Positions 24,725 to 33,706 of a stretch of DNA of 64,000 nucleotides are shown here, one piece after another (position 1 is the stretch's first letter; each line of letters starts with the position of its first letter). A model generated the notes under the pieces. It did no database searches. It was given only the letters and a program-made list of their open reading frames with translations, and had not been told where the DNA came from. This DNA comes from Acidobacteriota bacterium (GTDB taxonomy: Bacteria > Acidobacteriota > Terriglobia > Terriglobales > Acidobacteriaceae). Location of the stretch: positions 281,295 through 345,294 of the forward strand of contig JAFDVW010000013.1 in NCBI GenBank assembly GCA_018268755.1, written 5' to 3'. The position numbers were made by a program, and so were the translations under genes.

Positions 24725-26680
24725 ATGGAAGCAAACCCTTGGTTTTTCCGCGACTTGGCCTATGTCTTCCTGGGGGCCGTTTTCGGCGGCATGGTGGCGT
24801 GGAGGCTACGGCAGCCCATCATTCTGGGCTACGTGCTGGCCGGTGTGCTCATCGGCCCCTTCACGCCTGGTCCCACCGTGACCCACATTCACACCCTGGA
24901 ACTTTTTGCCGAGGTCGGGGTCATCCTGCTGATGTTCTCGGTCGGGCTGGAATTTTCCCTGAAAGAACTGCTGCGCGTGAAGTGGGTGGCGTTGATCGGC
25001 GGGCCCATGGGAATTCTGCTCTCCATGGGGGCAGGCGTGCTGATTGGGCGGTGGATGGGATGGCCCACGGTCCAAGGGGTAGTGATCGGGAGTGTGATAT
25101 CGGTGGCCAGCACCATGGTGCTGACCCGGCTTTTGATTGATCGTGGGGAACTGAATACAGAGCATGGGCGAGTCATGGTCGCCATCACTCTGGTGGAAGA
25201 CCTGGCGGTCGTCATTTTGATCGTCCTGATGCCGAGCTTCGGCAGCATGGATTCCGAAAGACTCCTGGTACTGGGGAAGGCGCTGGGCAAGGCGGTTCTG
25301 ATTCTGGTGCCGGCATTTCTGATTGCGGCCAAAATTGTGCCGCCGATTTTGCGCGTGGTGGCGCGAACCAGAAACCGGGAGCTGTTTTTTGGCGTGGTGC
25401 TGGCTATTTGCCTGGGGACGGCGGGGTTAACGCAGGCGGTCGGCCTTTCGCCGGCGCTGGGTGCGTTCGTGGCCGGGCTGATGATCAGCGAGTCGGCCTA
25501 CGCACAAGAGGCGCTGGCGCATCTCTTTCCCTTGCGGGATTCCTTTGTCTCGTTGTTTTTTGTGACCATGGGGTTGTTAGTGGACCCCAAAGCGCTGATC
25601 TCGAATTTGCCCTTGCTGGGCGTGATGATCGGGCTGATCCTGGTCGGCAAGTTCGTGATCTGGGGGGCGGTGGTCAAGACCTTCCGCTATTCCATTTGGA
25701 CCGCCATCATCGTCGGCATAGGCCTGACGCAAATCGGAGAATTTTCTTTCATCCTGGTGCAGGTGGCCAAGACCTCCGGGCTGGTGGGGGCCGATGTCTA
25801 CAACGCGACCATGGCGGCATCGCTGGTCACCATTCTGGTGAATGCTGCTCTAGTGCGCTATGTTCCGGGCTGGATCAGCCAGGCGCGGCTGCAGCGGCGG
25901 GCTGCGACCCAGGCCAGCCTGGTTCCGCAGGACCTGCGGCAGCATGTCATCCTTTGCGGGTATGGGCGGGTGGGCAGCGAAGTGGGGACGGCTTTGGAGA
26001 CCTTCGGCGTACCCTACCTGGTCATTGAAGTCGATCCGGACATTGTGGAGACTCTGCGCGGGCGAGGCATTTCCTGCCTGTTCGGAGATGCCACGCATGA
26101 AAGGATCCTCGAGGAGGCGGGCCTGGAGCGCGCCTCGCTGGTGGTGCTCACCATGCCGGAAGGGGACAAGAACCACGTGGTGGTGCAGAGAATCCGGCAC
26201 CTGAATTCGGGAGTGCCCATCCTGACCCGGGCGCATTCTTCCAGCAATCAGGAGGCGCTGCTCGAAGCCGGCGCTTCGGAAGTGGTGCAGCCGGAATTGG
26301 AAGCGTCCGCTACCATGATCCTGCGCGCCTTGGGATATCTCAAACTGCCTTCCGAGCAGAGCCTGGCTTACCTGGAGCGTTTCCGCAAGGCCCTAGGGAC
26401 CGGACAGGTTGGGGCCGACGGAACCAAAATGCCTTTGCCCGAGGTCTTTGAGTTTGAGGTCGAGGGGCCGCCTCTGGCCGACCAGTCTCTGCGGGAGTCG
26501 CACATTCGCGAGCGCTTTGGCGTCACCGTGGTAGCGATCCGCCGGCATTCTGGGGAGTTGGTGTTGAATCCACCGGCGGACACCGTTATCGACAGCGGCG
26601 ACAAAATCCGTGTATTTGGTTTACGCGAACAGATCGAAAGTTTTCTCCCCACGGTGAATTTGCGGAACGCGGCCTCCTAG
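24725..26680 (+). CDS. CPA2-family cation:proton antiporter with TrkA-N and TrkA-C domains
   Basis: 651-residue KefB/YbaL-type transporter exchanging K+ or Na+ for H+. The membrane part (about 1-390) has 12-13 helices with MFSVGLEFSLKEL and GLSPALGAFVAGLMISES. Next is a cytosolic Rossmann RCK domain (about 405-530, HVILCGYGRVGSEVG) for NAD(H) binding and a TrkA-C ligand domain (about 575-645). AGGAGG lies 6 bases before ATG 24725. Next to signalling and redox genes, it may help pH or osmotic homeostasis. Which cation it moves is not decided by the sequence. Confidence 0.92.
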   Translation: MEANPWFFRDLAYVFLGAVFGGMVAWRLRQPIILGYVLAGVLIGPFTPGPTVTHIHTLELFAEVGVILLMFSVGLEFSLKELLRVKWVALIGGPMGILLSMGAGVLIGRWMGWPTVQGVVIGSVISVASTMVLTRLLIDRGELNTEHGRVMVAITLVEDLAVVILIVLMPSFGSMDSERLLVLGKALGKAVLILVPAFLIAAKIVPPILRVVARTRNRELFFGVVLAICLGTAGLTQAVGLSPALGAFVAGLMISESAYAQEALAHLFPLRDSFVSLFFVTMGLLVDPKALISNLPLLGVMIGLILVGKFVIWGAVVKTFRYSIWTAIIVGIGLTQIGEFSFILVQVAKTSGLVGADVYNATMAASLVTILVNAALVRYVPGWISQARLQRRAATQASLVPQDLRQHVILCGYGRVGSEVGTALETFGVPYLVIEVDPDIVETLRGRGISCLFGDATHERILEEAGLERASLVVLTMPEGDKNHVVVQRIRHLNSGVPILTRAHSSSNQEALLEAGASEVVQPELEASATMILRALGYLKLPSEQSLAYLERFRKALGTGQVGADGTKMPLPEVFEFEVEGPPLADQSLRESHIRERFGVTVVAIRRHSGELVLNPPADTVIDSGDKIRVFGLREQIESFLPTVNLRNAAS

Positions 26681-26746
26681 AGGGCCGGGGGTATCGAACT
26701 GGGTATACAGCAGAAGGACAGCGCCTGGGTCTGACCAGGGGTTCCG

Positions 26747-26752
26747 TATAAT
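26747..26752 (+). promoter_or_regulatory. Candidate -10 element upstream of the phosphatase gene
   Basis: A consensus TATAAT lies 24 bases before ATG 26777, giving a leader of about 18 bases. No good -35 hexamer is present at 16-18 bases, so this is only half supported. Confidence 0.35.
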
Positions 26753-26776
26753 TTAAGAAGCGCCGGACGGACCAGG

Positions 26777-27886
26777 ATGTTCGTCAGTGGGCGCGGACTG
26801 TCTATGGTGACGACCCCTACGGAACCCAATATCGGAGAGTATCTTCGCAAGCGGCTGATGCCGGTCGAGGGAGCGATCCCCATGCTGGCCGGCATTGAAA
26901 TGTACGGGAACTCGATTCCCGCGGAAGGCGTCGGCGGAGACCTCTTCGAATACATCAATTTTCAACAACGCTACAACATCGATGCGCGAATTGCGGTCGC
27001 GCTGAAGCTGGCGGCGGAGTATCTGGAACCCTTGCCCAAGGGACAGGTGCCACGCAATTCCGTGGATGCGCACGTGCAGTGGCTGAAAACCCGGCCGGGC
27101 TATACCCCGGCGGTCGCGGCGGAATATCGCAAGGCGAAGAGCTCGGAGCAGATTCGCGTCGCGGAAGATTTGCAGGAGCTCTACACCACGGCGGGCGTGT
27201 TGCTGGTGGATGCGCAGGGGCACGGGATCATCTCCGCGAAAATTGCCTCTACGGTGCACGATACTTTCCACGCCTTGATTCTTTCCGAGCTGGACCAGAA
27301 CGGTAAGACCACGCCGGAATTCTTCGAGAAGATCAACCTGCGGTTGGCGCAGTCGGTCACGGCGCGTAATGCGCTGGGGCGCGACCCGAATGACAGCTCC
27401 CGCGAAATCGCCACCATGGTCTATGGAGAGATCCGTCCCAGCGGAAATTTCCGCTTTGTGAATTTTGGGCATCCTCCGCCGCTGGTGTTTTCCGCCGAGT
27501 TTGGAAAGTTCATGGACATCGGGAAAAGCCGCATGGCGCGCTTCCTGCCGCTGGGATTGGAAATTCCCGAGGACCATCCCGACCGGAACAAGTATTTCTC
27601 CATGCGCTTGCGCAAGCGCAGGATGGACTCCTCCGATGTATCAGAAATCACTCTGATGTCGCGCGGGGACATTCTCTTTCTGTACTCCGATGGGGTCTAT
27701 GACGGCTCAGACGACGAAACCCGGGCGCAGATCGAGCGCGTGATGGAGGAGAACAAGGACAAATCCGCCAAGGAAATCTGCAACGCCATCCTGCAATTCG
27801 CAGTGGCTCGCGACGAGCGCTTCCGCCAGGAAGACGAGAGCGATCTGATCGACGATAAGACCGCCTTCATCATCAAGCGGCAGTAA
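26777..27886 (+). CDS. SpoIIE/PP2C-type serine/threonine phosphatase
   Basis: 369-residue PPM phosphatase of the SpoIIE/RsbU type, which dephosphorylates an anti-sigma-factor antagonist in known systems. Metal-binding aspartates fall in EGVGGDLFEYI (about 57), VDAQGHGIISAKIA (about 147), LFLYSDGVYDG (about 303) and DDKTAFIIKR at the C-terminus; NFGHPPPLVF is the conserved substrate-side strand. No sensor domain precedes the catalytic core, unlike many family members. An unusual insertion of about 75 residues separates the first two motifs. ATG 26804 is an alternative start. It converges on the histidine kinase gene with a gap of only 5 bases. No RsbV/RsbW-like partner is in the immediate vicinity. 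Confidence 0.88.
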   Translation: MFVSGRGLSMVTTPTEPNIGEYLRKRLMPVEGAIPMLAGIEMYGNSIPAEGVGGDLFEYINFQQRYNIDARIAVALKLAAEYLEPLPKGQVPRNSVDAHVQWLKTRPGYTPAVAAEYRKAKSSEQIRVAEDLQELYTTAGVLLVDAQGHGIISAKIASTVHDTFHALILSELDQNGKTTPEFFEKINLRLAQSVTARNALGRDPNDSSREIATMVYGEIRPSGNFRFVNFGHPPPLVFSAEFGKFMDIGKSRMARFLPLGLEIPEDHPDRNKYFSMRLRKRRMDSSDVSEITLMSRGDILFLYSDGVYDGSDDETRAQIERVMEENKDKSAKEICNAILQFAVARDERFRQEDESDLIDDKTAFIIKRQ

Positions 27887-27891
27887 GGCGG

Positions 27892-29286
27892 CTAGGACTT
27901 GGCCGGGGCTTCCGCCGCCAGCGGGAGCCATACCTGGAAACGGGTGTCTCCTGGGGCCGAATCCAACTGAATGTTGCCGCGGTGTTTCTTTACGATGCGC
28001 TGCACCGTGTCCAGTCCCAGGCCGGTGCCTTCCCCGACTTTTTTGGTGGTGAAGAAGGGCTCGAAAATATGAGCTTCAACGTCAGGAGGGATGCCCGGTC
28101 CACTATCCCCGATTTCCACCATCACCCAACCGTCCTGACGGCAGGTACGCACGCGTAGCACGCCCTTGCCCTCCATGGCGTCGATGGCGTTGTCGATCAG
28201 GTTGGTCCAGACCTGATTGAGTTCGCTGCCAAAGGAATCGACCAGCAGGGGAATTTTCTCGTAGTCGCGCTTCACGTCCACGCCGCGCTTGAGTTTGTGG
28301 TTCATGATGGTGAGGGTGTTTTCCAGGCTCCTCACGATGTCCACATTCTGCACCGGCGACTGGTCCATGTAGGTGTATTCCTTGATGGCGCGGACCAGAT
28401 CGGAAATGCGCGTGGTGCTGCCCTCGATTTCATTGAGCAAACTGGCGATTTCCAGCGAGGCGGCAATGCGCACCAGGGCGGCGCGCGCGGTCTCCACGTC
28501 CAGAGTGGTAAACAGCGAGGCGATAATGGCGGGTTGCACGCCGCGCCGGGCCATTTCCCCGGAGAGCATCCACAGGTCATTCAAGTCGTGCGCGCGCAAA
28601 AGAGAATCGATCTGTTCTTCCAGGTCGCTGATGGTCAGCGGGTCGGGCGGTGGGGTGTCGACCTGGGCCAGGGAAGTTTCCAGCTTTTCGATTTCCGCCT
28701 TCTGCTCCACGGTCAGGACGCGGCGTCCCAGGTTGTGGCTGGCTTCCTTGATTTTCTTCATTACGTCGCGCAACTGGCTGGTGGCGCGGCGGGCGGCGGA
28801 AGCGGGGTTGTTGAGCTCGTGGGCCAGCCCGGCGGAAAGCTTGCCCAGGGCGGCCAGCCGGTCCCGCTGCTGTTCAATGCGCGTGGTTTCGCGGATGCGG
28901 TCGGACATCATGCCCACCAGGCGGTGGGTCAGCTCGGGCATGCGCTGCACCAGGTCCTGAAACTTCGCGACCGGATACTGCAGAATGCGGCTATCAGTCA
29001 TGGCCCGCATGTTGATGGTGAACTGCTTCATGCGGGAAAACGGTAGCACCCCGGTGATATCGCCCTGATTGATGGCGAACACGATGGTTTCCCCGCCGAT
29101 TTCGCCGCGCGCCTGAATTTGTCCTTCCAGCACGATGAACATGAAATCCGCCGGGTCTCCCTGCCGCGAATACATGTCGCCGGCCTTAACCCGGAGTTCA
29201 TGGGTTTGACTGAGAAACCAGTCCAGCTGGTCTTCGGGGAGGTCCGCGAATATCTCAATGCGCCGCAGCTCTGCTTTGTCCGCCAT
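27892..29286 (-). CDS. Cyclic-nucleotide-binding-domain sensor histidine kinase
   Basis: 464-residue soluble histidine kinase. The N-terminal cNMP/CRP-like sensory domain (about 10-125, FMFIVLEGQIQARGEIGGE) is followed by an extended dimerisation region with phosphoacceptor His156 in LSAGLAHELNNPAS. The C-terminal ATPase domain has NLIDNAIDAM, GDSGPGIP, FEPFFTTK and GTGLGL. There is no membrane helix, so it senses a cytosolic signal. The start codon directly follows the stop of the upstream receiver-oxidoreductase gene, indicating co-translation. The likely phosphotransfer target is the receiver domain of that neighbour. Confidence 0.92.
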   Translation of the reverse strand: MADKAELRRIEIFADLPEDQLDWFLSQTHELRVKAGDMYSRQGDPADFMFIVLEGQIQARGEIGGETIVFAINQGDITGVLPFSRMKQFTINMRAMTDSRILQYPVAKFQDLVQRMPELTHRLVGMMSDRIRETTRIEQQRDRLAALGKLSAGLAHELNNPASAARRATSQLRDVMKKIKEASHNLGRRVLTVEQKAEIEKLETSLAQVDTPPPDPLTISDLEEQIDSLLRAHDLNDLWMLSGEMARRGVQPAIIASLFTTLDVETARAALVRIAASLEIASLLNEIEGSTTRISDLVRAIKEYTYMDQSPVQNVDIVRSLENTLTIMNHKLKRGVDVKRDYEKIPLLVDSFGSELNQVWTNLIDNAIDAMEGKGVLRVRTCRQDGWVMVEIGDSGPGIPPDVEAHIFEPFFTTKKVGEGTGLGLDTVQRIVKKHRGNIQLDSAPGDTRFQVWLPLAAEAPAKS

Positions 29287-30957
29287 TTATACTTTGCTCA
29301 AATACTGATGGATGAATTGCACTGCGACCGATCCTTCGCCGACCCCGGAGGCCACACGCTTCACCGAACCATGGCGCACGTCGCCCACCGCGAAGATGCC
29401 GGGGACGTTGGTCTCCAGCAGAAATGGGTCGCGGTCGAGGGTCCAGCCTTTGGGGCGCTGGCCATCGCGAATCAGGTCCGGGCCGGTCAGAACAAAACCA
29501 CGCTCATCGCGCTCTACCACGCCGGCCAGCCAATCGGTCCGCGGGGACGCGCCAATAAAGATAAACATGGCGTTGGCCGGAACCCGCTCCACTTTATTGG
29601 TGTCGGAGCACAGTACGGAAATCTCTTCCAGGTGGGTGTCGCCGTGGATCTCAGCCACGCTGGCGTGGGCCCAGAGCTGGATGTTGGCGGTCTGCTTGAT
29701 CTGGTCGATCAGGTATTGCGACATGGTGGCGGCGAGAGAACTTCCGCGCACCAGCAGGATCACCTTTTCGGCATAGCGGGCGAAGTTCATAGCCGCTTGT
29801 CCGGCCGAGTTGGCGCCCCCCACGACGTAGACGATCTCTCCCTTGCAGGAGAGGGCTTCGGTGGCGCCCCCGCCGTAGTAAACGCCGGCGCCTTGCAGAC
29901 GATCGATGCCGGGAGCATCCAGGCGGCGCCATTGCACGCCGGTGGAGAGCATCAGAGTGTGGCAGGAAATCTCGCTGCCATCCACCAGTCGAATGATGCG
30001 ATAGGGGCCCTCCACGCGGACCCCGGTGGCTTCCTGGGGAGAAAGAATCTCCACCCCGAAGCGTTTAGCCTGCACTACGGCGCGGCGCGCCAGGTCTGCA
30101 CCGCTCAGGCCAACGGGAAAGCCGAGATAATTTTCAATGCGCGAACTCATGCCGGCCTGTCCGCCGGGAGCTTCGCGCTCCACCATGACGGTATGCAGGC
30201 CTTCCGAGGCGCCGTAGACGGCGGCGGCCAAGCCGGCCGGCCCTCCCCCTACGATGGCCAGATCGTAAAAGCTGGTCTGAGCGCGAGTACGCAACCCGAC
30301 TTTTTGGGCGACATCGGAGGGAATGCTTTCCAGCAGTTTGGTGCCATCGGGAAAGAGCACGACCGGGAGGTTGCTGGCTTCCGGCCCCAGGGCATCCAGC
30401 AGTTGCCGGGTCTCCGAATCGTTGGCGGCCAGCTCGACGTCGATCCACTGATAAGGCACGTGATTGCGCGCGAGGAAATCGCGCAGCTCATAACATTTCG
30501 GGGACCAGCGGGTGCCCAGCACGCGAATTCCCTGGAAGGCCGGGCGATAAGACGCCATCCAGTCATCGAGCAGGTCATCGAGCTGCGGATAGAGATGCTC
30601 GGAGGGCGGGTCCCACGGCTTCATGAAGAAATAGTTGATATTGGCCTGGTTGATGGCGTTGATGGCGGCGCTGGTATCGGCATAGGCCGTCAGCAGCGCG
30701 CGCTTGGCCTCGGGGAAGATCTGCATTCCTTCCTGCAGGAACTGCACGCCATCCATGCCCGGCATACGCTGATCGGCCAGCATCAGGGCCACGGCATCAT
30801 TGCGCAATTTGAGCTGACGCAAAAGCTCAATGGCCTTCTCTGGGGAATCTGTCCCCATGATGCGGTAGTCAGCGCCATACTGCGAACGCAAGTCCCGCTC
30901 AATGGCCCGTAGAACGTCGGTGTCATCATCCACACTTAATAAAATCGGCTTCGCCAT
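29287..30957 (-). CDS. Response receiver-glutaredoxin-thioredoxin reductase-like fusion
   Basis: 556-residue three-part protein. Residues 1-125 form a CheY-like receiver (acidic DDD at 10-12, phosphoacceptor Asp62 in LADQRMPGMDG, Lys113). Residues 142-222 form a glutaredoxin-like fold with only one active-site cysteine, Cys155 in WSPKC. Residues about 232-550 form a FAD/NAD(P)H oxidoreductase of thioredoxin reductase type (VGGGPAG near 236, VVGGANSAGQAA for NADPH, VGDVRHGSVKR near the end). The redox-active CxxC of true TrxR is replaced (YYGGGATEA). ATG 30957 is preferred; an upstream frame to 30996 exists. Co-transcribed with the cNMP-domain kinase, it looks like a phosphorylation-controlled oxidoreductase. 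The electron acceptor is unknown. Confidence 0.9.
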   Translation of the reverse strand: MAKPILLSVDDDTDVLRAIERDLRSQYGADYRIMGTDSPEKAIELLRQLKLRNDAVALMLADQRMPGMDGVQFLQEGMQIFPEAKRALLTAYADTSAAINAINQANINYFFMKPWDPPSEHLYPQLDDLLDDWMASYRPAFQGIRVLGTRWSPKCYELRDFLARNHVPYQWIDVELAANDSETRQLLDALGPEASNLPVVLFPDGTKLLESIPSDVAQKVGLRTRAQTSFYDLAIVGGGPAGLAAAVYGASEGLHTVMVEREAPGGQAGMSSRIENYLGFPVGLSGADLARRAVVQAKRFGVEILSPQEATGVRVEGPYRIIRLVDGSEISCHTLMLSTGVQWRRLDAPGIDRLQGAGVYYGGGATEALSCKGEIVYVVGGANSAGQAAMNFARYAEKVILLVRGSSLAATMSQYLIDQIKQTANIQLWAHASVAEIHGDTHLEEISVLCSDTNKVERVPANAMFIFIGASPRTDWLAGVVERDERGFVLTGPDLIRDGQRPKGWTLDRDPFLLETNVPGIFAVGDVRHGSVKRVASGVGEGSVAVQFIHQYLSKV

Positions 30958-31122
30958 GGTGTCTTCTAGATTACGGCTCGCGAGAGCCTTCCTCATCCCG
31001 AAATAGTGTTATTTAGATACTACAGGCGGCGGGTTGGTCGCGGAATTCCTTGGACCTCGCCGCCGCACGCTTCCAGGAAGGGAGCGCGGGCCGCACCGTC
31101 CACAGACCCATAACCCGAATCA

Positions 31123-31138
31123 GTTCAATGTATTGAAC
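31123..31138. promoter_or_regulatory. Perfect palindrome upstream of alpha-galactosidase gene
   Basis: GTTCAAT-GT-ATTGAAC, a perfect 7-2-7 inverted repeat in the gap between the divergent receiver-oxidoreductase and alpha-galactosidase genes, 119 bases before the latter. Its length and outer GTTC/GAAC match the iclR-region operator, but the inner bases differ. Confidence 0.5.
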
Positions 31139-31256
31139 CTGCTTGCTATTGTCAGTAAACCTGCTAAACAAGAGAGCGGTGCATCAGCCTGTGTGCAGTT
31201 CCAGCAGTCCTTAACGCGGCAAAATATCCATTTTTTATCAAAAAGGGAGCATTTTT

Positions 31257-33581
31257 ATGGGTTTTTCACGACGGGATGCAGGAAAAATTCTGCTGGGTTG
31301 TTCGGCGGGATTACTTCTGGAAAGCGGGGAGGCCTGGGGATCGCCACTGCCTCAGGCCGGTGAGGCCGGCAAAGCCGGGAAGAAAGGCGCTGCCAAAGCG
31401 GCCAAGGGCCTGACGGTCAATCCGGCGGCGAAGGCGCAACAAGCGAGCGCGGCGGCCCAGCCGGCCTGGTCCGACGTGGTGCTGGTGGAAGGCCCGGAGC
31501 CCACAATCAGCTATCGCACGGGATGGGTGGTATATGAAGAATCGTTGAGCAAAGGCCAATTTGTCGGACGGGGATGGAACGGCGCCGGCTTCATCAATTA
31601 TTACGATGGGCGCGTGAACCCGTCGGAGTACGCCGCGCCGGAAGCCTTTCAGGTGGAAATTGACGGACAACGTCTGGTCAACAACTGGAAGTGGGCGGGT
31701 CTGAAGAAGACTGCCTCGGACGGCGGCAATCTGCACGTCGTCATTACGCTCGAACATACGGTGCGGCCGGTGACCGTGCGGGTCCACACCAAGCTGGATG
31801 GCACCGCGGTCCTCACCCGCTGGCTGGAGATTACCAACCGCAGCCAGGAACCGGCGGCTCTGGCCGTGGCCAATTCCTGGAGTGGTGTGCTGCGCAAGAC
31901 CGAGCATTGGAAGTCCCATTTGGAAGGCACCGACTCGCCTTTGTACTCGCTGGGCTACTTCAAAGGCACGCAGTGGGGAGAAGAAGGCGATTTCCACTGG
32001 CACGACTTGCCGGCGGCGCGCTACCGCATGGACGGGCGGGTCCGCCGCGGACGCTATCGCCAACCCATGTTCCTGTTGCGCAATAATGCACTGGGTGAGC
32101 TGTTCATCGGGCAGCTGGCCTGGACCGGCGGATATAGCTTTGATTTTGACCTGGATGTGGAGATGGGATCGATCACCGATGGGGCGGCGGGACTGACCTT
32201 CAGCGCCGGTCCGGATGGCAATGCGCCGCTGCGCGTGCTGGCGGCGGGCGAGACGGTGTCGAGCCCGGAGATGCACCTGGGATTGGTCTTCGGCGATTTG
32301 GACGAGGCCGTGCAGGCCATGCACACTCACCTGCGCAAGAGCGTGCTTCGTCCCCAGTTCCGCAATCAGGCGGCGTGGGTCGAATCCGGTATTGGGCCGG
32401 AAGTCGAGATCACCGCCGACCAGGTGGAGCACGCCATTGACGTGGCCGCCCAGGGTGGAGCGGAAGTCTTCTTTATCGATGCCAGCTGGTACGCCGCGCC
32501 CGGCGGCAATTGGTGGACCACGGTGGGGAACTGGGACGTCAGCCGCGAGCGCTTCCCACAGGGACTGAAGCCTTTCCGCGACCGGACGCACGCCGCCGGC
32601 ATGCTCTGGGGACTGTGGATGGACGCGGAACGCGTGGGCGAGGACAGCCGCGTGGCCAAGGAGCATCCCGATTGGCTGGCCATGAACTACAACGGCGAGC
32701 GCAAGATCGGCGGCCTGCTCGACCTGACCAATCCGGCCGCAGCCAAGTGGATGGAAGAGCAGATCAATCGCGTGATCGAGGAGAATGAGCTCGACTTTTT
32801 CCGCCTGGATTACAACACCGATCCTGGCCGTGGCATCACCAGCGTGCGCGATGGATATGTGGAGAATGGCTACTGGCGCTATTACGACACGCTGTATGGC
32901 ATTTATGACCGGCTGCGGGCGAAGTTCCCCAATGTGATCTTCGAGAACTGCGCGGGCGGCGGCGGCCGCACCGATATCGGCATGGTGAGCCGCTTCGGGC
33001 ACACCGACGTGACCGACTGGCAGATTGCGCCGCGTTCCTTCACCATCACCAACGGCATGACCATGGCCCTGCCACCGGAGTATGTAGACCGGCTGCTGGG
33101 CGGGCAGAACGGCCAGACCACGGCCGAGTTTAACTTCCAGGCCCGCCTGCTGCTGTTTATGCAGCCCAAGTTCGGCTTCCTCTATCCCAGCTACGCCCAG
33201 CCCAATCCGTGGTTCATGCGCAGCATCAAGCGCTGGACCGACCTGTACAAAAACTTTGTCCGCCCCTTCATGTCTACCAGCCGTATCTATCACCACACGC
33301 CGGAGGTTTCCGGCGTCAATCCCCATGGCTGGGGCGTGATTGAGCTGGCTTCGGAAGACCGCAGCAAGGGAATCTGTGGCTTGTTCCAGCTTTCCGCGCC
33401 GACCCAGCCCGAGTATGTGCTGCGTCTGCGAGGGCTGGATGTTTCCAAGCGCTACCGCGTCACCTTTGATAATTCCGAACAGACCAGTATGGTGGACGGC
33501 TTCACGCTGATGGAGCAGGGAATTACCGTGCGTCTGCCGGGGGCGCTGACCTCGGAGTTGCTGATCGTGGAGGCGGTGTAA
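31257..33581 (+). CDS. Tat-exported GH36 alpha-galactosidase
   Basis: 774-residue glycoside hydrolase of the melibiase/GH36 type, cleaving terminal alpha-galactosides. Tat signal SRRDAGKILLGCSAG at the N-terminus, then an Ala/Lys-rich linker, an N-terminal beta-supersandwich (about 75-370), a (beta/alpha)8 barrel (about 380-690) and a C-terminal beta domain. Within the barrel, FFIDASWY, GLWMDAERV and the nucleophile Asp518 in FFRLDYNTD are visible. The acid/base lies in HTDVTDW (582-588). AAAGGGAGC precedes ATG 31257. Transcribed alone, with a palindrome upstream and a hairpin downstream. The enzyme would act in the periplasm or outside the inner membrane. Confidence 0.9.
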   Translation: MGFSRRDAGKILLGCSAGLLLESGEAWGSPLPQAGEAGKAGKKGAAKAAKGLTVNPAAKAQQASAAAQPAWSDVVLVEGPEPTISYRTGWVVYEESLSKGQFVGRGWNGAGFINYYDGRVNPSEYAAPEAFQVEIDGQRLVNNWKWAGLKKTASDGGNLHVVITLEHTVRPVTVRVHTKLDGTAVLTRWLEITNRSQEPAALAVANSWSGVLRKTEHWKSHLEGTDSPLYSLGYFKGTQWGEEGDFHWHDLPAARYRMDGRVRRGRYRQPMFLLRNNALGELFIGQLAWTGGYSFDFDLDVEMGSITDGAAGLTFSAGPDGNAPLRVLAAGETVSSPEMHLGLVFGDLDEAVQAMHTHLRKSVLRPQFRNQAAWVESGIGPEVEITADQVEHAIDVAAQGGAEVFFIDASWYAAPGGNWWTTVGNWDVSRERFPQGLKPFRDRTHAAGMLWGLWMDAERVGEDSRVAKEHPDWLAMNYNGERKIGGLLDLTNPAAAKWMEEQINRVIEENELDFFRLDYNTDPGRGITSVRDGYVENGYWRYYDTLYGIYDRLRAKFPNVIFENCAGGGGRTDIGMVSRFGHTDVTDWQIAPRSFTITNGMTMALPPEYVDRLLGGQNGQTTAEFNFQARLLLFMQPKFGFLYPSYAQPNPWFMRSIKRWTDLYKNFVRPFMSTSRIYHHTPEVSGVNPHGWGVIELASEDRSKGICGLFQLSAPTQPEYVLRLRGLDVSKRYRVTFDNSEQTSMVDGFTLMEQGITVRLPGALTSELLIVEAV

Positions 33582-33593
33582 GTTTGAATTGTG

Positions 33594-33630
33594 TAGGGGC
33601 AGGTGTTCTCATCTGCCCCTATTTGATTTT
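33594..33630 (+). terminator. Hairpin after alpha-galactosidase gene (repeat-derived)
   Basis: GGGGCAG...CTGCCCC stem around loop GTGTTCTCAT, followed by TTTGATTTT, 13 bases after the stop. The same hairpin core in GC-rich form occurs inside alaS at 63347-63368, so this terminator appears to be made of a dispersed palindromic repeat. Confidence 0.65.
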
Positions 33631-33643
33631 GCAGGTCAAAATC

Positions 33644-33686
33644 CCCCACCCTAAATTTCGCAAAGGACGCGAAATTTAGAGTGGGG
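33644..33686. repeat. 18-bp near-perfect inverted repeat between convergent genes
   Basis: Arms at 33644-33661 and 33669-33686 pair at 17 of 18 positions (core CTAAATTTCGC) around a 7-base loop. It sits between convergent alpha-galactosidase and htrA genes and could terminate transcription in both directions or be a mobile palindromic element. Confidence 0.6.
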
Positions 33687-33706
33687 CGCCCTTTCTACTT
33701 TTTCTT

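Noticed and set aside
29119..30912. 597-codon open frame antisense to the kinase/oxidoreductase genes
   Set aside because: Shadow of two well-supported genes with canonical motifs on the opposite strand.
31311..33326. 671-codon open frame antisense to the alpha-galactosidase gene
   Set aside because: No motif; the plus strand has the GH36 active-site motifs and a Tat signal.
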